From contig JANJXV010000020.1 of NCBI GenBank assembly GCA_024803745.1, forward strand, positions 24,354,777-24,418,776: a stretch of DNA of 64,000 nt, written 5' to 3'. A model generated the notes under the pieces. The model worked only from the letters and a program-made list of their open reading frames with translations. It was not told the origin of the DNA and did not search any database. Position numbers and translations under genes: made by a program. Below are positions 52,788-63,209 of the stretch, piece by piece (position 1 is the first letter of the stretch; every line of letters begins with the position of its first letter). This DNA is from Megascapheus bottae. Lineage: Eukaryota; Chordata; Mammalia; Rodentia; Geomyidae.

Positions 52788-52982
52788 ATGGCCATGGTAA
52801 TGCATGCCTATGGTCCCAGTGACACAGGAAGTAGAGTTGGGAGTATAGCAGTCCAAGATTGATCAGCAAAAGCTAGAGACCCTATCTGAAATGTAAATGA
52901 AAAGCATAGGATTTGGGTGCGTTACTCAAGTTGGACAAGCCCTAACAAGAATGAGGCTCTGAGTTAAATCTCCAGTACCCCA
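52788..52982 (+). repeat. Old B1/ID-type dimeric SINE
   Basis: catgcctatggtcccagtga cacaggaagtagagttggga and ctctgagttaaatctccagt acccc. It resembles the older copy at 1057 (cctgaaaggtaaatga versus ctgaaatgtaaatgaaaagc). Confidence 0.65.
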
Positions 52983-52996
52983 AGAAAGAAAGAAAA

Positions 52997-53195
52997 GGAG
53001 TGGTACACACCTGTAATCCTAGTTACTCAGGAGGCTGAGATCTGAGGATTATTGTTTGAAGCCAGTGAGACTCTCATCGCCAATCAAGCACAAAAAGGCT
53101 ACAAGTGGAGCTGTGGATCAAATGGTAGATCACTTGCCTTGGGCAAAATAGATCAGGAACAGCCCTTAGGCCCTGAGTTCAAGCTACAGGGCTAT
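52997..53195 (+). repeat. B1-headed dimeric SINE
   Basis: ggtacacacctgtaatccta gttactcaggaggctgagat, tcgccaatcaagcacaaaaa, gctgtggatcaaatggtaga, gttcaagctacaggg. Confidence 0.85.
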
Positions 53196-53204
53196 CCCAG
53201 GTGT

Positions 53205-53272
53205 ACACAAACATGCACACACACACATGCACACAGATGCATACATACACACATACGTGCACACACACAGGA
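53205..53272. repeat. (CA)-rich microsatellite
   Basis: Interrupted CA/CATA repeat directly after a forward SINE, on the tail side. Confidence 0.88.
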
Positions 53273-53646
53273 GGTGGGACTTTGTATTTCATTTGATAAA
53301 GACACATTTGCAAAGGCACTACTCTGGATATGAGGATATAAAAACAATTCAGACATGGTCCAATCTTTGAGAAGCATGGAGTTTACCAGTTAGGGACAGA
53401 TTCAGGAGCCTTGGGGAATAGCAAGAATTGTCATCTGTGCCCAAGGAAAACTCTGTTCAACAGTGCCCTGCAGCACCCCTCCCCGCTCCCGGCCCCGTCC
53501 CACCAGGCACTAGTGACAGCTACTAGATGTGAAGGTGTGGAGTACTTAGAGCAACACAGAGTAATGACTCCAGTCTTTATAGGTTACTGGAATGCAAACA
53601 ACACCCCCCTAAAACCCCCCCAAAACAAAAACCAACCAAACATGTA

Positions 53647-53875
53647 AAGCCAGGCATGGTGACTCACACCTAAAATCCTCAGGAGACTGAGATCTCAGGA
53701 TTGTGGTTCAAAGCCAGCCCAGACATTAAAAAGTCTGTGAGACTATTGTCTCCAATTAATCACCAGAAAACCAGAAGTGGCTCTGTGGCTCCAGGGGTAG
53801 GGTGGTAGCCCTGAGCTCAAGAGCTCAGGGACAGTACCCAGGCTCAGAGTTCAAGTTCCACGATCAAAAAAGAAA
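53647..53875 (+). repeat. B1-headed dimeric SINE
   Basis: catggtgactcacacctaaa, tctccaattaatcaccagaa, ggctctgtggctccaggggt, gagttcaagttccacgatca with an A-rich tail. Confidence 0.88.
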
Positions 53876-53885
53876 AACAAATCAA

Positions 53886-54497
53886 GTAAAGGTAGCATGA
53901 CATAACATTTCTAAGGGCAGGGTTCTGAAGTAATGGTTCAATGAGAAACTGAGGAGCCCAGCCAAGTATATTCCCATTTGGGAAAATCAGTAGTTGATCT
54001 CATACACATCTTGAAGTAATTGAATACCACCCTTGCAGTCACTGTGGATATTTAGAGACAGGGCAGCATGTTTGGGAGAACTGTGAGATTGATTGCAGGT
54101 TGAGAGAGAAGGGGATACAGAAATCAATGGAGCAACCACACAGATTCTTGACAGGAGGCAAAGGAAGGGCTCTAAGCCTCCTGCAGCTCAGAGCTGTCAG
54201 CTGTATCATGTGTCTTCTTAGTAATGCAGATGGCCACCAGAAGCATGGCAGTGGGCATGGACTCCTCTTCTTCAGGGAGGAGAAAGGAGACATTGTGCAG
54301 AAGGGATGAGCAGGTCACCTGAGAGTTTGCACTGCAGGGCAAGAAGAAGATGCAGATGAAGGCCTTGTGAAGAAATGGCTTGCTAAGATGTAAAGTAGCT
54401 GAGGGGATATTTTTAAAACTATAGAGGATGCTACAATAGAAGACATATAAGTCAAAGTTGTCTGACTTGTGGCCTACATGTTTCTCTTTTAAAATGC
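53886..54497. other. Single-copy-looking sequence
   Basis: Opposed frames 54039-54293 (minus) and 54100-54309 (plus) have no known similarity. No repeat recognised. Confidence 0.4.
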
Positions 54498-54507
54498 AAG
54501 AGATCCT

Positions 54508-54690
54508 TGGGGCCAGGAGTTTGGTCTAGTGGTAGAGTGCGTGCCTAGTGCACGAAGACCCGGGTTCAATTCCTTGATACCATATACATAGAAAAAAACT
54601 GGAAGTGGTGCTGTTGCTCAAGTGGTAGAGCTCTAGCTTTGACAGTGCTCAGATCCTGAGTTCAAGGCCCAGGACTGGCAGAAAAAAAAA
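54508..54690 (+). mobile_element. IDL-Geo-type dimeric SINE
   Basis: ggggccaggagtttggtcta, B box ggttcaattcc, catatacatagaaaaaaact, second arm ending caggactggcag and A11. Flanked by exact aagagatcct at 54498-54507 and 54691-54700. A short deletion lies in the second arm (gctttgacagtgctcag). Confidence 0.92.
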
Positions 54691-54764
54691 AAGAGATCCT
54701 ACATGATGTGTCTGGTTGGTTTCATGATGCTCCTTCTTGTCCTCCTCTTCCCCTTCCTCTTATT

Positions 54765-54808
54765 TTATTTATTTTTTTATTTGTTTGTTTGTTTGTTTGT
54801 TTGTTTGT
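54765..54808. repeat. (TTTG)n microsatellite
   Basis: About eight TTTG units after a short T/A-rich lead. Confidence 0.93.
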
Positions 54809-54829
54809 AGTAAAAGAAGGATATTAATC

Positions 54830-55051
54830 TGGTGCCGGTGGCTCATACCTATAATCCTAGTTACTCAGGAGGCTGAGATCTGAGGATCTTTGTTCAAAGC
54901 CAGTCCAGATAGGAAGGTCCATAAGACTCTTATTTCTAATTAGTCACAAGAAAGTAGAAACTGTGTGATTCAAGTGGTAGAGCACTAGCTTTGAGCACAA
55001 AAACTAAGGGATAATGCCCAAAGCTCTGAGTTCAAGTCCCAGGACTGGCAC
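54830..55051 (+). repeat. B1-headed dimeric SINE
   Basis: ggtggctcatacctataatc ctagttactcaggaggctga, ttctaattagtcacaagaaa, gtgattcaagtggtagagca, gttcaagtcccaggactggc. Confidence 0.9.
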
Positions 55052-55440
55052 ACTAGCATGCATGTGCTCTCATGTGAGCACATTCCTCGCCCCCACTCGC
55101 AACCTGGAGAATATTGGTGAAGGATTGTTACAGAAGAGTTCTCTCTGTGTGGAACAATGGGACGGATCTTGAGAAAATGGGATATTTAGTTGACTCTTTA
55201 CTTCCATAGCTATGTTCCTTTTGATAATGTTATATGACTTGTCCCCTGGAGAATGACTTCTCCTTGGATAATGAGTTGTAATACCTCAAGAAGGAGTAAG
55301 TCTCTATGACAATGTGTTCAACTAAGGTCAATGTAATTTACATCCTTTGAATTTGGCTTCTCCTTTTATAAAAAAAGGACAAGATTAAAAAAAAACTTGT
55401 CTGATTGAGAGATGTCTCAGGTGGATGACTTAAGGCATGT
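55052..55440. other. Single-copy-looking sequence
   Basis: Nothing recognised. Confidence 0.38.
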
Positions 55441-55520
55441 CCTTTGACTTAAAGCCTCAGTTTCCAAATCTGTAAACTGGACTGGGTAGATCAGTTGATT
55501 TCTTGGTGATTCTGGCTCCA
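55441..55520 (+). repeat. MIR-like fragment
   Basis: gacttaaagcctcagtttcc aaatctgtaaactggactgg fits the MIR core (gcctcagtttcctcatctgtaaaatgg). Confidence 0.6.
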
Positions 55521-55859
55521 ACATGCCTCTCAGTGGTTAATATAGCTAATACCATCCACCCAATTACATACTGGTAACTTGTGTCTGTAATTACATTAAT
55601 AAAGCCCCAGAGGCTGAGACAAACACTGAGAACACCAACCGTGGGATCTCTTGGAACCAGGAAGATAATGATATGTTGTATGGATATATTTTGTACACAC
55701 ACATTGACTTTGGAAATTTGTTCAAATTTAAGGAGGGTTTATAAGGCACTGCTTTGATATTATAGCTGGGTAAGTATAAGAAATGCAAAATAGTCTTAAC
55801 CACATCTGTTTTGAAACCAACACATTTGATTTAGCAATTTTTAGCACCTTCTCTTTCAT
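55521..55859. other. Repeat-free AT-rich block, possible conserved non-coding sequence
   Basis: Words cacccaattacatactggta and gtaattacattaataaagcc are homeodomain-like. The minus frame at 55457-55702 has no recognised motif. Confidence 0.28.
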
Positions 55860-56060
55860 TTTTTAAACTCACATTTATTATCTAATGAGTATTGTTACAG
55901 TATCGGGCCCTGGTCAAGGTTCTGGGAATGAGCCTACATCACAGCTAGGAGACAGGCAAGCTTGGTTCAAATATCTATGGCTGATGTAAGGCAAACAAAC
56001 AAGGAATGAATAAAATAAAAAAGCGCTAATGGAGAGGAAGGTGAAGGTAACATATGAGCT
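55860..56060 (+). repeat. L2-like fragment
   Basis: acatttattatctaatgagt, cgggccctggtcaaggttct ggga and gcaaacaaacaaggaatgaa taaaat follow the L2 3' pattern (atttattgagcacctac...tgtgccaggcactgttctagg...aataaacaaataaat). Confidence 0.42.
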
Positions 56061-56211
56061 GAGTCCTGGGTGGGGAAATATCTCTAGAAGAAGGACCCAG
56101 CCAGACTAGGAGACTTGAGCTGAGCTGGATGACGATGGCACTCACAACTGTATAATTCTATTGAACAACTGACAGTTTAAGAAAATGGATATCTGGAAGT
56201 GGAGACACATT

Positions 56212-56449
56212 TTGTCACAGGTGGTGGTGGGGTCGGCGGGAGATAGGGAGCATACTGATGGAAAGGAAGGGTAGGGGAGTATATAACGTTCGATGTACAT
56301 ATGTGAAAATGGAATCAGGTAACTCGATGGGTTGGGTGAGATTGGAATCTATGGAGGGGAATGATATTAATCAAGATGCATTGCACTCAACTGACATACA
56401 TGTTGAATTGAAACCTCTCTGAACAACTACAAAATTAAAAAAAAAAAAG
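56212..56449 (+). mobile_element. Retroelement 3' end with A-tail, family uncertain
   Basis: Ends gaacaactacaaaattaaaa followed by A-run, preceded by gatattaatcaagatgcatt gcactcaactgacatac, which resembles an older L1 3'UTR type. It does not match the L1 3' end shared by the other six fragments. Confidence 0.4.
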
Positions 56450-56739
56450 GCATCTACCAGACAGAGACTGAGGCTCAAGTGGCATCTGAGTTCTTGCCCT
56501 TTCCTGACCCTGACCCACACTGAGTAGGATCTATGTAGACATCTAGGTATCAACAAAATTATTTGGGGGGAGGCACATTATTATACACTTACGAATAAAA
56601 TAGGCTTCTATGGACTGGAATGCTACCTAAGTGGCTGATATTCTAGGGCCTTGCATGCTGAATGTTTTGTGAGCCTTTCTTGTAGGCTCTTCCGTGAACA
56701 TGAATGGGGGGATGGGAAGGCATACACTATTTAGGTACC

Positions 56740-56835
56740 CTCTGCCATGAACTAGCGGTGAGACTTGGGGTCAATGGGCAGAGGTTTTTGGGGCTCACTT
56801 TCCTGATCTGGAATCAGAGTTTTGATTCTGAGAGC
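56740..56835 (+). repeat. MIR-like fragment
   Basis: ctctgccatgaactagcggt gagacttggggtcaa, ggggctcactttcctgatct ggaatc follows MIR order. Confidence 0.55.
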
Positions 56836-58168
56836 CCACTGCCTTTTAGATGTAATTTGAGTAAGGGAGGGAAGGAAGTTTACAGATGACTTTAGGATTT
56901 ATTACAGGTTTTTCAGTCATGGATGTGGGGATTGTCAAAACTTACAGAATTTGGCCATTCCTGGGCCCCCTCTGGCCCCTGGCCACAGTGCTTAGGCAGG
57001 TCACGTGCCCTGTGTGGCCAGATGGAGGGAATGTTTTCCTTGGCCTCTCAGTCAGGATGCTTGGATACCCAGAAGAAGGGCCAGCCACAAGCATTTGTGT
57101 GGTTGAGATGTGTGGAGGCAAGTTCCCCCTCAGCAGAAACCGTCTGTGTAATGAGTGGAATTAAAAATGCAAATGATGGCCTCGACTGTGGGATAATTAC
57201 ATGACTGGAGCAGTCCTCTCAGGACCGGGCTCTCATGGCCCGTTTGTGGCTCTGCCATTCTGTTAACATGGAGCCAAAAAGCTGAAAGCCTCCTCTTGCC
57301 TTGGGCTTGCCATGTGGGGGACCCACTCACCACCTCCCCCCTTCCCAGGGGGCTGAAAGGACTAATGAGGGAGCCTTTGAGGTTCCCTGATGAAAGGTGT
57401 TGTAAAGTACGCACTCCTATTACGCTATTAGGAAACCACATTTGGGCATCTGTTATCCACTAACACTGGAGTGAAACTCGTCAACCTCTCAGCCCATTTG
57501 TCAAGTGCCAGCAGCTCCCTTCCCAGCATAGGTGAAAGAATAATAAATAGAAATGGAATGTGTATCCCAGGTATTTTAATAAAGTCGATAAGACATAGTT
57601 ACGCTGCCCTCTTTGGCTCTTGCTCATAAACAGAACCCCCCTGCCCTCCCCCTCACTCCCCATTCCGTGGGGACATTCACTCCATGGTGTGGGTGCGGGT
57701 AAGGTGCAAGTGCAGAGCCTGAGCTCACTTCTTCCTTTGGCGGCGAGTGCTTGGTGGATGTGCTTGAGTTACCATGGTGACTGGGGGGGGGGAGCAATGC
57801 TCTTGGGCGTGCAGACCCCCGTGTTTGCTGCCTTATGCTTCAGAAGGGGGATTTAGAGATGCAGAACAAAACATAATAAAGAAGCATCAAGCCTAATAAG
57901 ATGAGGGACTGAAAGAAAGCCAGGGACTTCTGTTTAGACACCACAGCGTTCTTGCAGTTGTGGGTCTGGGAACCATTCCAAGAGCCAGGCTTTTTCATTA
58001 TACCTCCCAGGCCGCAGGCATTCAGCAGGGCTCTGGGCATTGAAATCACAACTTTCTCTCACCTGGCTGTAAAAGAACCCACTGAGTTTAGAACAGTGCG
58101 GGTGTGTGGAGGAAGGGATTTTTCTCATTTAAACAACATCCTTTTGTACCTGGTTGATAAGTGTCAGG
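56836..58168. other. Repeat-free block with enhancer-like patches
   Basis: Octamer ATGCAAAT at 57167-57174 lies between gtggaattaaa and gggataattacatgac. 57530-57600 is another AT-rich patch. Frames here (56886-57164, 57130-57441 minus) overlap and are unrecognised. Confidence 0.35.

Positions 58169-58218
<50 letters not shown>
58169..58218. repeat. (TG)n microsatellite
   Basis: About 24 TG units. No SINE is recognised beside it. Confidence 0.96.
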
Positions 58219-58985
58219 TGGGAGCCCAGCTTGAGTATTGAGCAAGTAGCCAAAATTGAGCCAGGATCAACCCAGTGGCGTCTTTATTAGGTGTCATGAA
58301 TATTGTTCTTTGATATAGCCTCAATGAATCAAAGCCTCCAATAGTCCAAGAGTTCAGAGAGAGAGATTGCAGCAAAGGGAAGATTTCATCATTGTCAGTA
58401 TTTTAAGAAATGCTGGAATCTGTCCTCCTGCTTTGTGCCTCAGGCTATGGGCAGCTGACACCTGTTTTCTGGGTGACAGTTGCTATCAGGGAGCGGACTC
58501 TACTTTGCCTGGATGTTGGGAAGGAAAAGGTAATGAAAGGAAACTGAGGAAGAAATTCCAATGACAGGTGACATTAAGTGAAAGTATGGTACAGAGAAAG
58601 GAGATTCAAAGTCAAGACATTTGATTTTTGCATCCATTTGCTGTCATTGATGTGTGACATTTTGTCAAGCCACAGGATCGGAGAGCCTTGGCTTATTTGT
58701 CAAAGGAGGCTGGGGTGCTGAGGCTACTCAGTGATGAGGTTTTTGTGCGTGGGCTCTCTTTTTATCCATTGTTATGTTCTCATCCTGCAAATAGCAGGCA
58801 GGAATTTCTTGAAAAGGTTCTGTGCAGCTCTCTTAGACTCTTTTGCTAGAGTTGACTGGCAGTAGCCATTTTACACATCTTTGTGTGCAGTCTGGCAAAG
58901 GACCTTCCTCTTCAGCCCTGGTTCATGTAACAAGTTACTGATGGAGCTCGGGGAAGAGCAACTAGAACTGGGTTTCTCTAGCAGG
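58219..58985. other. Single-copy-looking sequence
   Basis: A possible but very weak MIR core lies at 58620-58690 (gatgtgtgacattttgtcaagcc). Otherwise nothing is recognised. Confidence 0.38.
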
Positions 58986-58987
58986 AG

Positions 58988-59070
58988 CCTCTCTCTGTCT
59001 CTCTGTCTCTGTCTCTTTCTCTGTCTCTCTCCCCCCCCCTTTCTGTCTCTGTGTGTCTGTCTTTGTCTCC
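58988..59070. repeat. (TCTG/TCTC)n pyrimidine-rich tract
   Basis: Tandem ctctgtct words with a C9 run, on the tail side of the following reverse SINE. Confidence 0.9.
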
Positions 59071-59258
59071 GTAGCAGTACTAGGGCTCGCAGCTTTTTCT
59101 TGCTCAAGATTGGTGCTCTAACACTTGAGCCACGGCTCCATTTCTGATGTTTTGCTAGTTAATCAGAGATAAGAGTCTCACAGAGTTTTCAATCTGTGCT
59201 GGCTTTGAACTGTGATCTTCAGAGTTCAGCCTTCTGAGTAGTTAGGATTATGGGTAAG
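59071..59258 (-). repeat. B1-headed dimeric SINE, diverged
   Basis: gcagtactagggctcgcagc, tgctagttaatcagagataa, cttctgagtagttaggatta. Part of the ID-like arm is deleted. Confidence 0.78.
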
Positions 59259-61074
59259 AGCTGATGGATCTTGGCAAGTCTCCTAATTATTTTACCCATC
59301 AAGGAACTTTCCTTCAAGTTCCACTTGATGACATGACAGAAAATAACCTACAAAGAGACAGGCTGTATTATAGTTATGATTATTCATTCCCTCACAGGAA
59401 GAGGCATCCAGTAGCTGAAATGGATAACTCTCCCCAGCTGCACTGTCAGGCTGTGCCAGGGCAGTGACCTTCGCTGGGATTCTATAGCTTCATATAGCTT
59501 TGGTGGCCTCTCCTTCCATGGAGTTCTCAGAGGAGAAAACACAGGGAGCAGAGCAGAAGCCAGCCTCGGCCAACCCGTAACCTATGTGTAATCCAAGGAA
59601 GAAAGCAATTGTAAGACATTGAGATGCAGGGATTGTTTGTTACCCCAGCAACAAAGCAGCAGTTGCAAGCAACAACACAGTGAAGTATCTTATCACAATC
59701 ATATCTACTGATATTTGAAAAATAGTGGTTGGATTAACGAAAGCATATATGATTGGGCAAGATGTGTACCCTCTCTTCCTCTTCCTCCTCCCTTGCCTCT
59801 TTTCCTCCTCTCCCTCCATTATCTGTTTTACTTCCAACTGTCGACTATGTTTGGTGGCTCTCTTTGTGAGCAGCTTCCTTGCTGGAACTTTGTAGTGTCC
59901 ATGAGCTTGTAGCCCCACCCCATCTCTGGGAAATCCCCCTTTCAGAACAATTCTTTTTCTTCAGATTTGTGTCAATTTGGGCAGAGAGTGGATTGGTGAA
60001 ACATGGAATGGGGGTTTGACTTGTGTTTCCTGGGTGAACTTAGACCTGATCTTTCACTGCTTCTGAGTTAAGTGCTCATTTAAAAAATAGATTTCATGTT
60101 TACATACAGGGTTAGAGCAGGGATGGGATGAGTAATGGAGATCTTTTTTTCTCATGTGAATTGTGGGTGTTTTTGGCATCACTAGCCAAGGACACATATA
60201 TCTCTGTCACCCTCCCTCCTCCTGTCCCCATATTCCGTAGATCCTGAATACCTGACCCCAGCTGAGTGTTCGCGCACAGATCTGAATTTGACAGATGCAC
60301 AGTATCAGACCTGGAATCCATTTGAAGAGGCTGCATCAGCAGCTCTGGCCAGGGCAAAACAGAGCTCCTATCTTAGGTAAGATTGCCTCCGAACCTGACA
60401 ATCTGACAAAGTCCTCCTTTGTACAGCCTCCTACTAGAGTCCCCAGCAAGTGACCAGTGCTGGCTTTTTCTTCTCCAACCCAATGTCTCCGGTGGTTTCT
60501 CACCCCTCAGAGTCAGGCCTGGTGCAATGGAACTTCCAGTAACTGAGTTAATGAGGACCTGGGAGAGTACCACCTCCAGGCTGCTTCAATCCCAGCCTCT
60601 GTGCCTTCCTCAGGGGGTGGGGAGGAGGCATGGACTATCTGGCACCTGACAGTGACTCTGTACCTGGGGGAGATAGTGGAGGGAAGGTTCAGGGTTCCGG
60701 CTGTGATGTCAACTCCCTGGAGCCAAGAGGTGGGTCCACAGGACTCTCTGATGGGGATAGGGAGAAGTGGCACTGTATGGAAGTAACTTTAATGAGATCA
60801 GAAGGGTGAGAGGTGACAAGAGGAGAGCTAGGACCAGCCTTTAACACTGTGTCCCGAAGGCCAGCTTCCACACATGATTCTGTGGCTTTTCTCCCTCCTC
60901 CTGGGCCTTTCGATCTGTTCATCACTATCTGACACCCTCACTATCTGATATGTGAAACAGGGTTCAAATCACTCTGAGGACAAGGGATGGGGTAATTTAC
61001 TCGCAATGAATGAACATCAGGAATTTCCAGAGTTTATCCCTGCTGCAGCAGCCTTTTATCTGTTGGGCAAACAG
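59259..61074. other. Long single-copy-looking sequence
   Basis: A CT-rich patch at 59779-59822 is the only repeat. Overlapping opposed frames at 60419-60925 are unrecognised. No gene is supported. Confidence 0.45.
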
Positions 61075-61200
61075 AGTAGTTGAGTATAACACCCACATCT
61101 CCACTTTTCAGACGAGGAATTTGAGATGTCCAGTCACTTGCTCCAAATTCTACATGAGAAAATGTCGGAATAAGAATTTAACTTCAGGGTCCTGACACTC
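61075..61200 (-). repeat. MIR-like fragment
   Basis: catctccacttttcagacga ggaatttgagatgtccagtc acttgctcc is the reverse of the MIR core, followed by the expected gaatttaacttcagggtcctg part. Confidence 0.62.
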
Positions 61201-61263
61201 ATCCCAGCTCAGAAACATGACCCTGTACAGACCCACCGACACTACAGCTGCAGGTGTCACCTC

Positions 61264-61277
61264 CTCTGGGGGGCGCT
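61264..61277 (+). promoter_or_regulatory. Candidate CTCF binding site
   Basis: CCTCTGGGGGGCGCTG begins at 61263, matching the GGGGGCGCT half of the CTCF core with mismatches on the 5' side. Single-copy surroundings. Confidence 0.5.
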
Positions 61278-62403
61278 GTTTGGCCAGGTCAGCGCTTGGG
61301 TACAGGCTGTGGGAGCCATTGTGAGTGAAGAATGCTTTCTCCAGCTACTTCAGCTTCCTGGTCATCGCTGTCCATGTTAGAGAATGGACGGGAAGGTGAT
61401 TGAGGGCCTTGAGAAAAGTCGTTTTCTAATCTTTGAAGTGAACCTATTCCTTGCAGAAATTCAAGACAAACATCCCTAAGAGAAGAAAACTACAAGCTGC
61501 AGTCTTGAGCTAGCCAGTGTTTGTGGATGGTGTGTATCTTGGTCTTCTTTCTCTCTACACTAGGGGATCTAGTGTACTCGTTCTGTTCTGTGGTTATTCA
61601 TACCCTAGTTTACTCAGAGTCAGAGTGGTTTACAGGAACAGATAGAAGATGACAAGAGAGTACCATATGGGATCAGACATAAAACCGCATCATAATCATA
61701 CATTCAGATTTGTAGCTGACAATGTTTAGCCATTGAAGATGCAGCATTTGAAACTGCAATTCTTTTTTTTTTTAAAGTAACAAAAGTACAGAGATTCAAA
61801 GTGAATCACCAGACAGAGATTCATTTTTAGAGGCCCTGTAGTAGTCTATTGGCCGGTACCATTGTTTCTTTCTTCCCACTCACCTTGGCCCTTTAGACTG
61901 TTGCTAAAGTTTCAGGATTGTAAATAAAGCTTCAAAGTACCTCTCTGTAGAGAATTCTTTTTGCATATCTCTGATTAATTCTGTAACATTTATAAGACTT
62001 CATTCAGCCACATCAGAATCTGGGAGAAACTCACCTACTCTTTGAAAAGGCTGTGCATCTATGAACACTGGATTATAAGCCAGGTCAGGTCGCCTCCCAC
62101 CTCTGCCCACTGCCCTACCCATGTCCTCTGAGGGGTGTGACAGAGCTTGCATGGCAGGGTGGAGGGGAGGCCCCTTCCTTCCTGATTGCCTCTAAAGTTG
62201 GTCATTTAGAAGGGAAACAGTATCAGATACCCGCAGGAGGTGAATGATATCCATGAAGAAAGTCGCCAGGACTTGCTTTTATTTTTATCTGGTCGGTACC
62301 AAGTTTTCTAAAACGAAAAAGCCTGTCTCAGTTGCTAAAAGGAAAAGTCCAAGGTGAAAAAGATCTGGGGCCTCTGAGGGCTCCCGTGCCAGGAAGCAAC
62401 TAA

Positions 62404-62419
62404 CCACACGGTGGCGCTG
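62404..62419 (+). promoter_or_regulatory. Candidate CTCF binding site
   Basis: CCACACGGTGGCGCTG is a close match to the CTCF core, in the same orientation as the site 1.1 kb upstream. Confidence 0.6.
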
Positions 62420-62660
62420 TTCCTCCTCTGTAAAGGCCCGAGGTGGCTGGAGTGGGGAGCAGGCCTGCCCTTCTCAGAGAGAAGCTTCAACTCTCTTGGT
62501 GACTGTTTGCTTCTTCTCTTCACTGTCTCTTGGATGTTCATAGTCAGGCCTGGATCCGTGCCCCTAATCTAGGGTGTCTCAGTTTCCTTCCAATGGAGTT
62601 CCCCTTTCCCCCCTTCTGTCATCCTTAACTAGCTGTGGTTAGAAAAACAAAGAGGTACTG

Positions 62661-62904
62661 GGGACTGGTGGTGGCTCAGGGCCTGTAAACACCGCTGCTC
62701 AGGAGGCTGAGATCGGATGATGGAAGTTCAAAGCCACTATGGGCAGAAAAGTCTGTAAGATTCTTACCTCTAATTTGAGCAGTTAAAAAAAAAAAAAGGT
62801 GGAAGTAGAGCTGTAGCTCAAATGGCAGCAACAGCCCTGAACAGAAAACCTAAGGGACATTGCATGCCCTGGTCCTGAGTTCAAACACTAGAACAGCTGC
62901 TGCA
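62661..62904 (+). repeat. B1-headed dimeric SINE
   Basis: ctggtggtggctcagggcct gtaaacaccgctgctcagga, an A12 run inside the linker, gctgtagctcaaatggcagc, gagttcaaacactagaacag. Confidence 0.82.
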
Positions 62905-63038
62905 AAAAGAAAAAAGAAAAAATGCATACTTAGTCTTATATGTGTATTTGATGAAAAATCAAGTGCATTTTATAAATGTAAGGGTAAAAATTAATTAGTT
63001 TTCCTTTAAAATATAGAAACTTGTATTTTTATATTTCC

Positions 63039-63117
63039 TCCTTCCTTGCTTGCTTCCTTCCTTCCTTCCTTCCTTCCTTCCTTCCTTCCTTCCTTCCTTC
63101 TTTCCTTCCTTCTTTCC
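63039..63117. repeat. (CTTC)n microsatellite
   Basis: About 75 bases of CTTC units fused to a reverse SINE arm. Confidence 0.96.
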
Positions 63118-63209
63118 TGCTAGGGCTTGAGTTCAGGGCCTGGAAGCTGTCCCTGAGCTTTTTTAGTTCAAGGCTAGTGTTCTACCACTAGAGCCATAGT
63201 TCAACTTCA
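63118..63209 (-). repeat. Dimeric SINE 3' arm fragment
   Basis: tgctagggcttgagttcagg gcctggaagctgtccctgag, ttcaaggctagtgttctacc, then lost after gttcaacttc. The B1 head is absent. Confidence 0.75.

Larger units (their letters stand above)
61201..62660. other. Single-copy-looking sequence with two CTCF-like sites
   Basis: No gene or repeat is recognised apart from the motifs at 61264 and 62404. The minus frame at 62335-62541 has no known similarity. Confidence 0.42.

Noticed and set aside
58620..58690. MIR core
   Set aside because: Only one short word fits (tgtgtgacattttgtcaa). Not enough for a feature.
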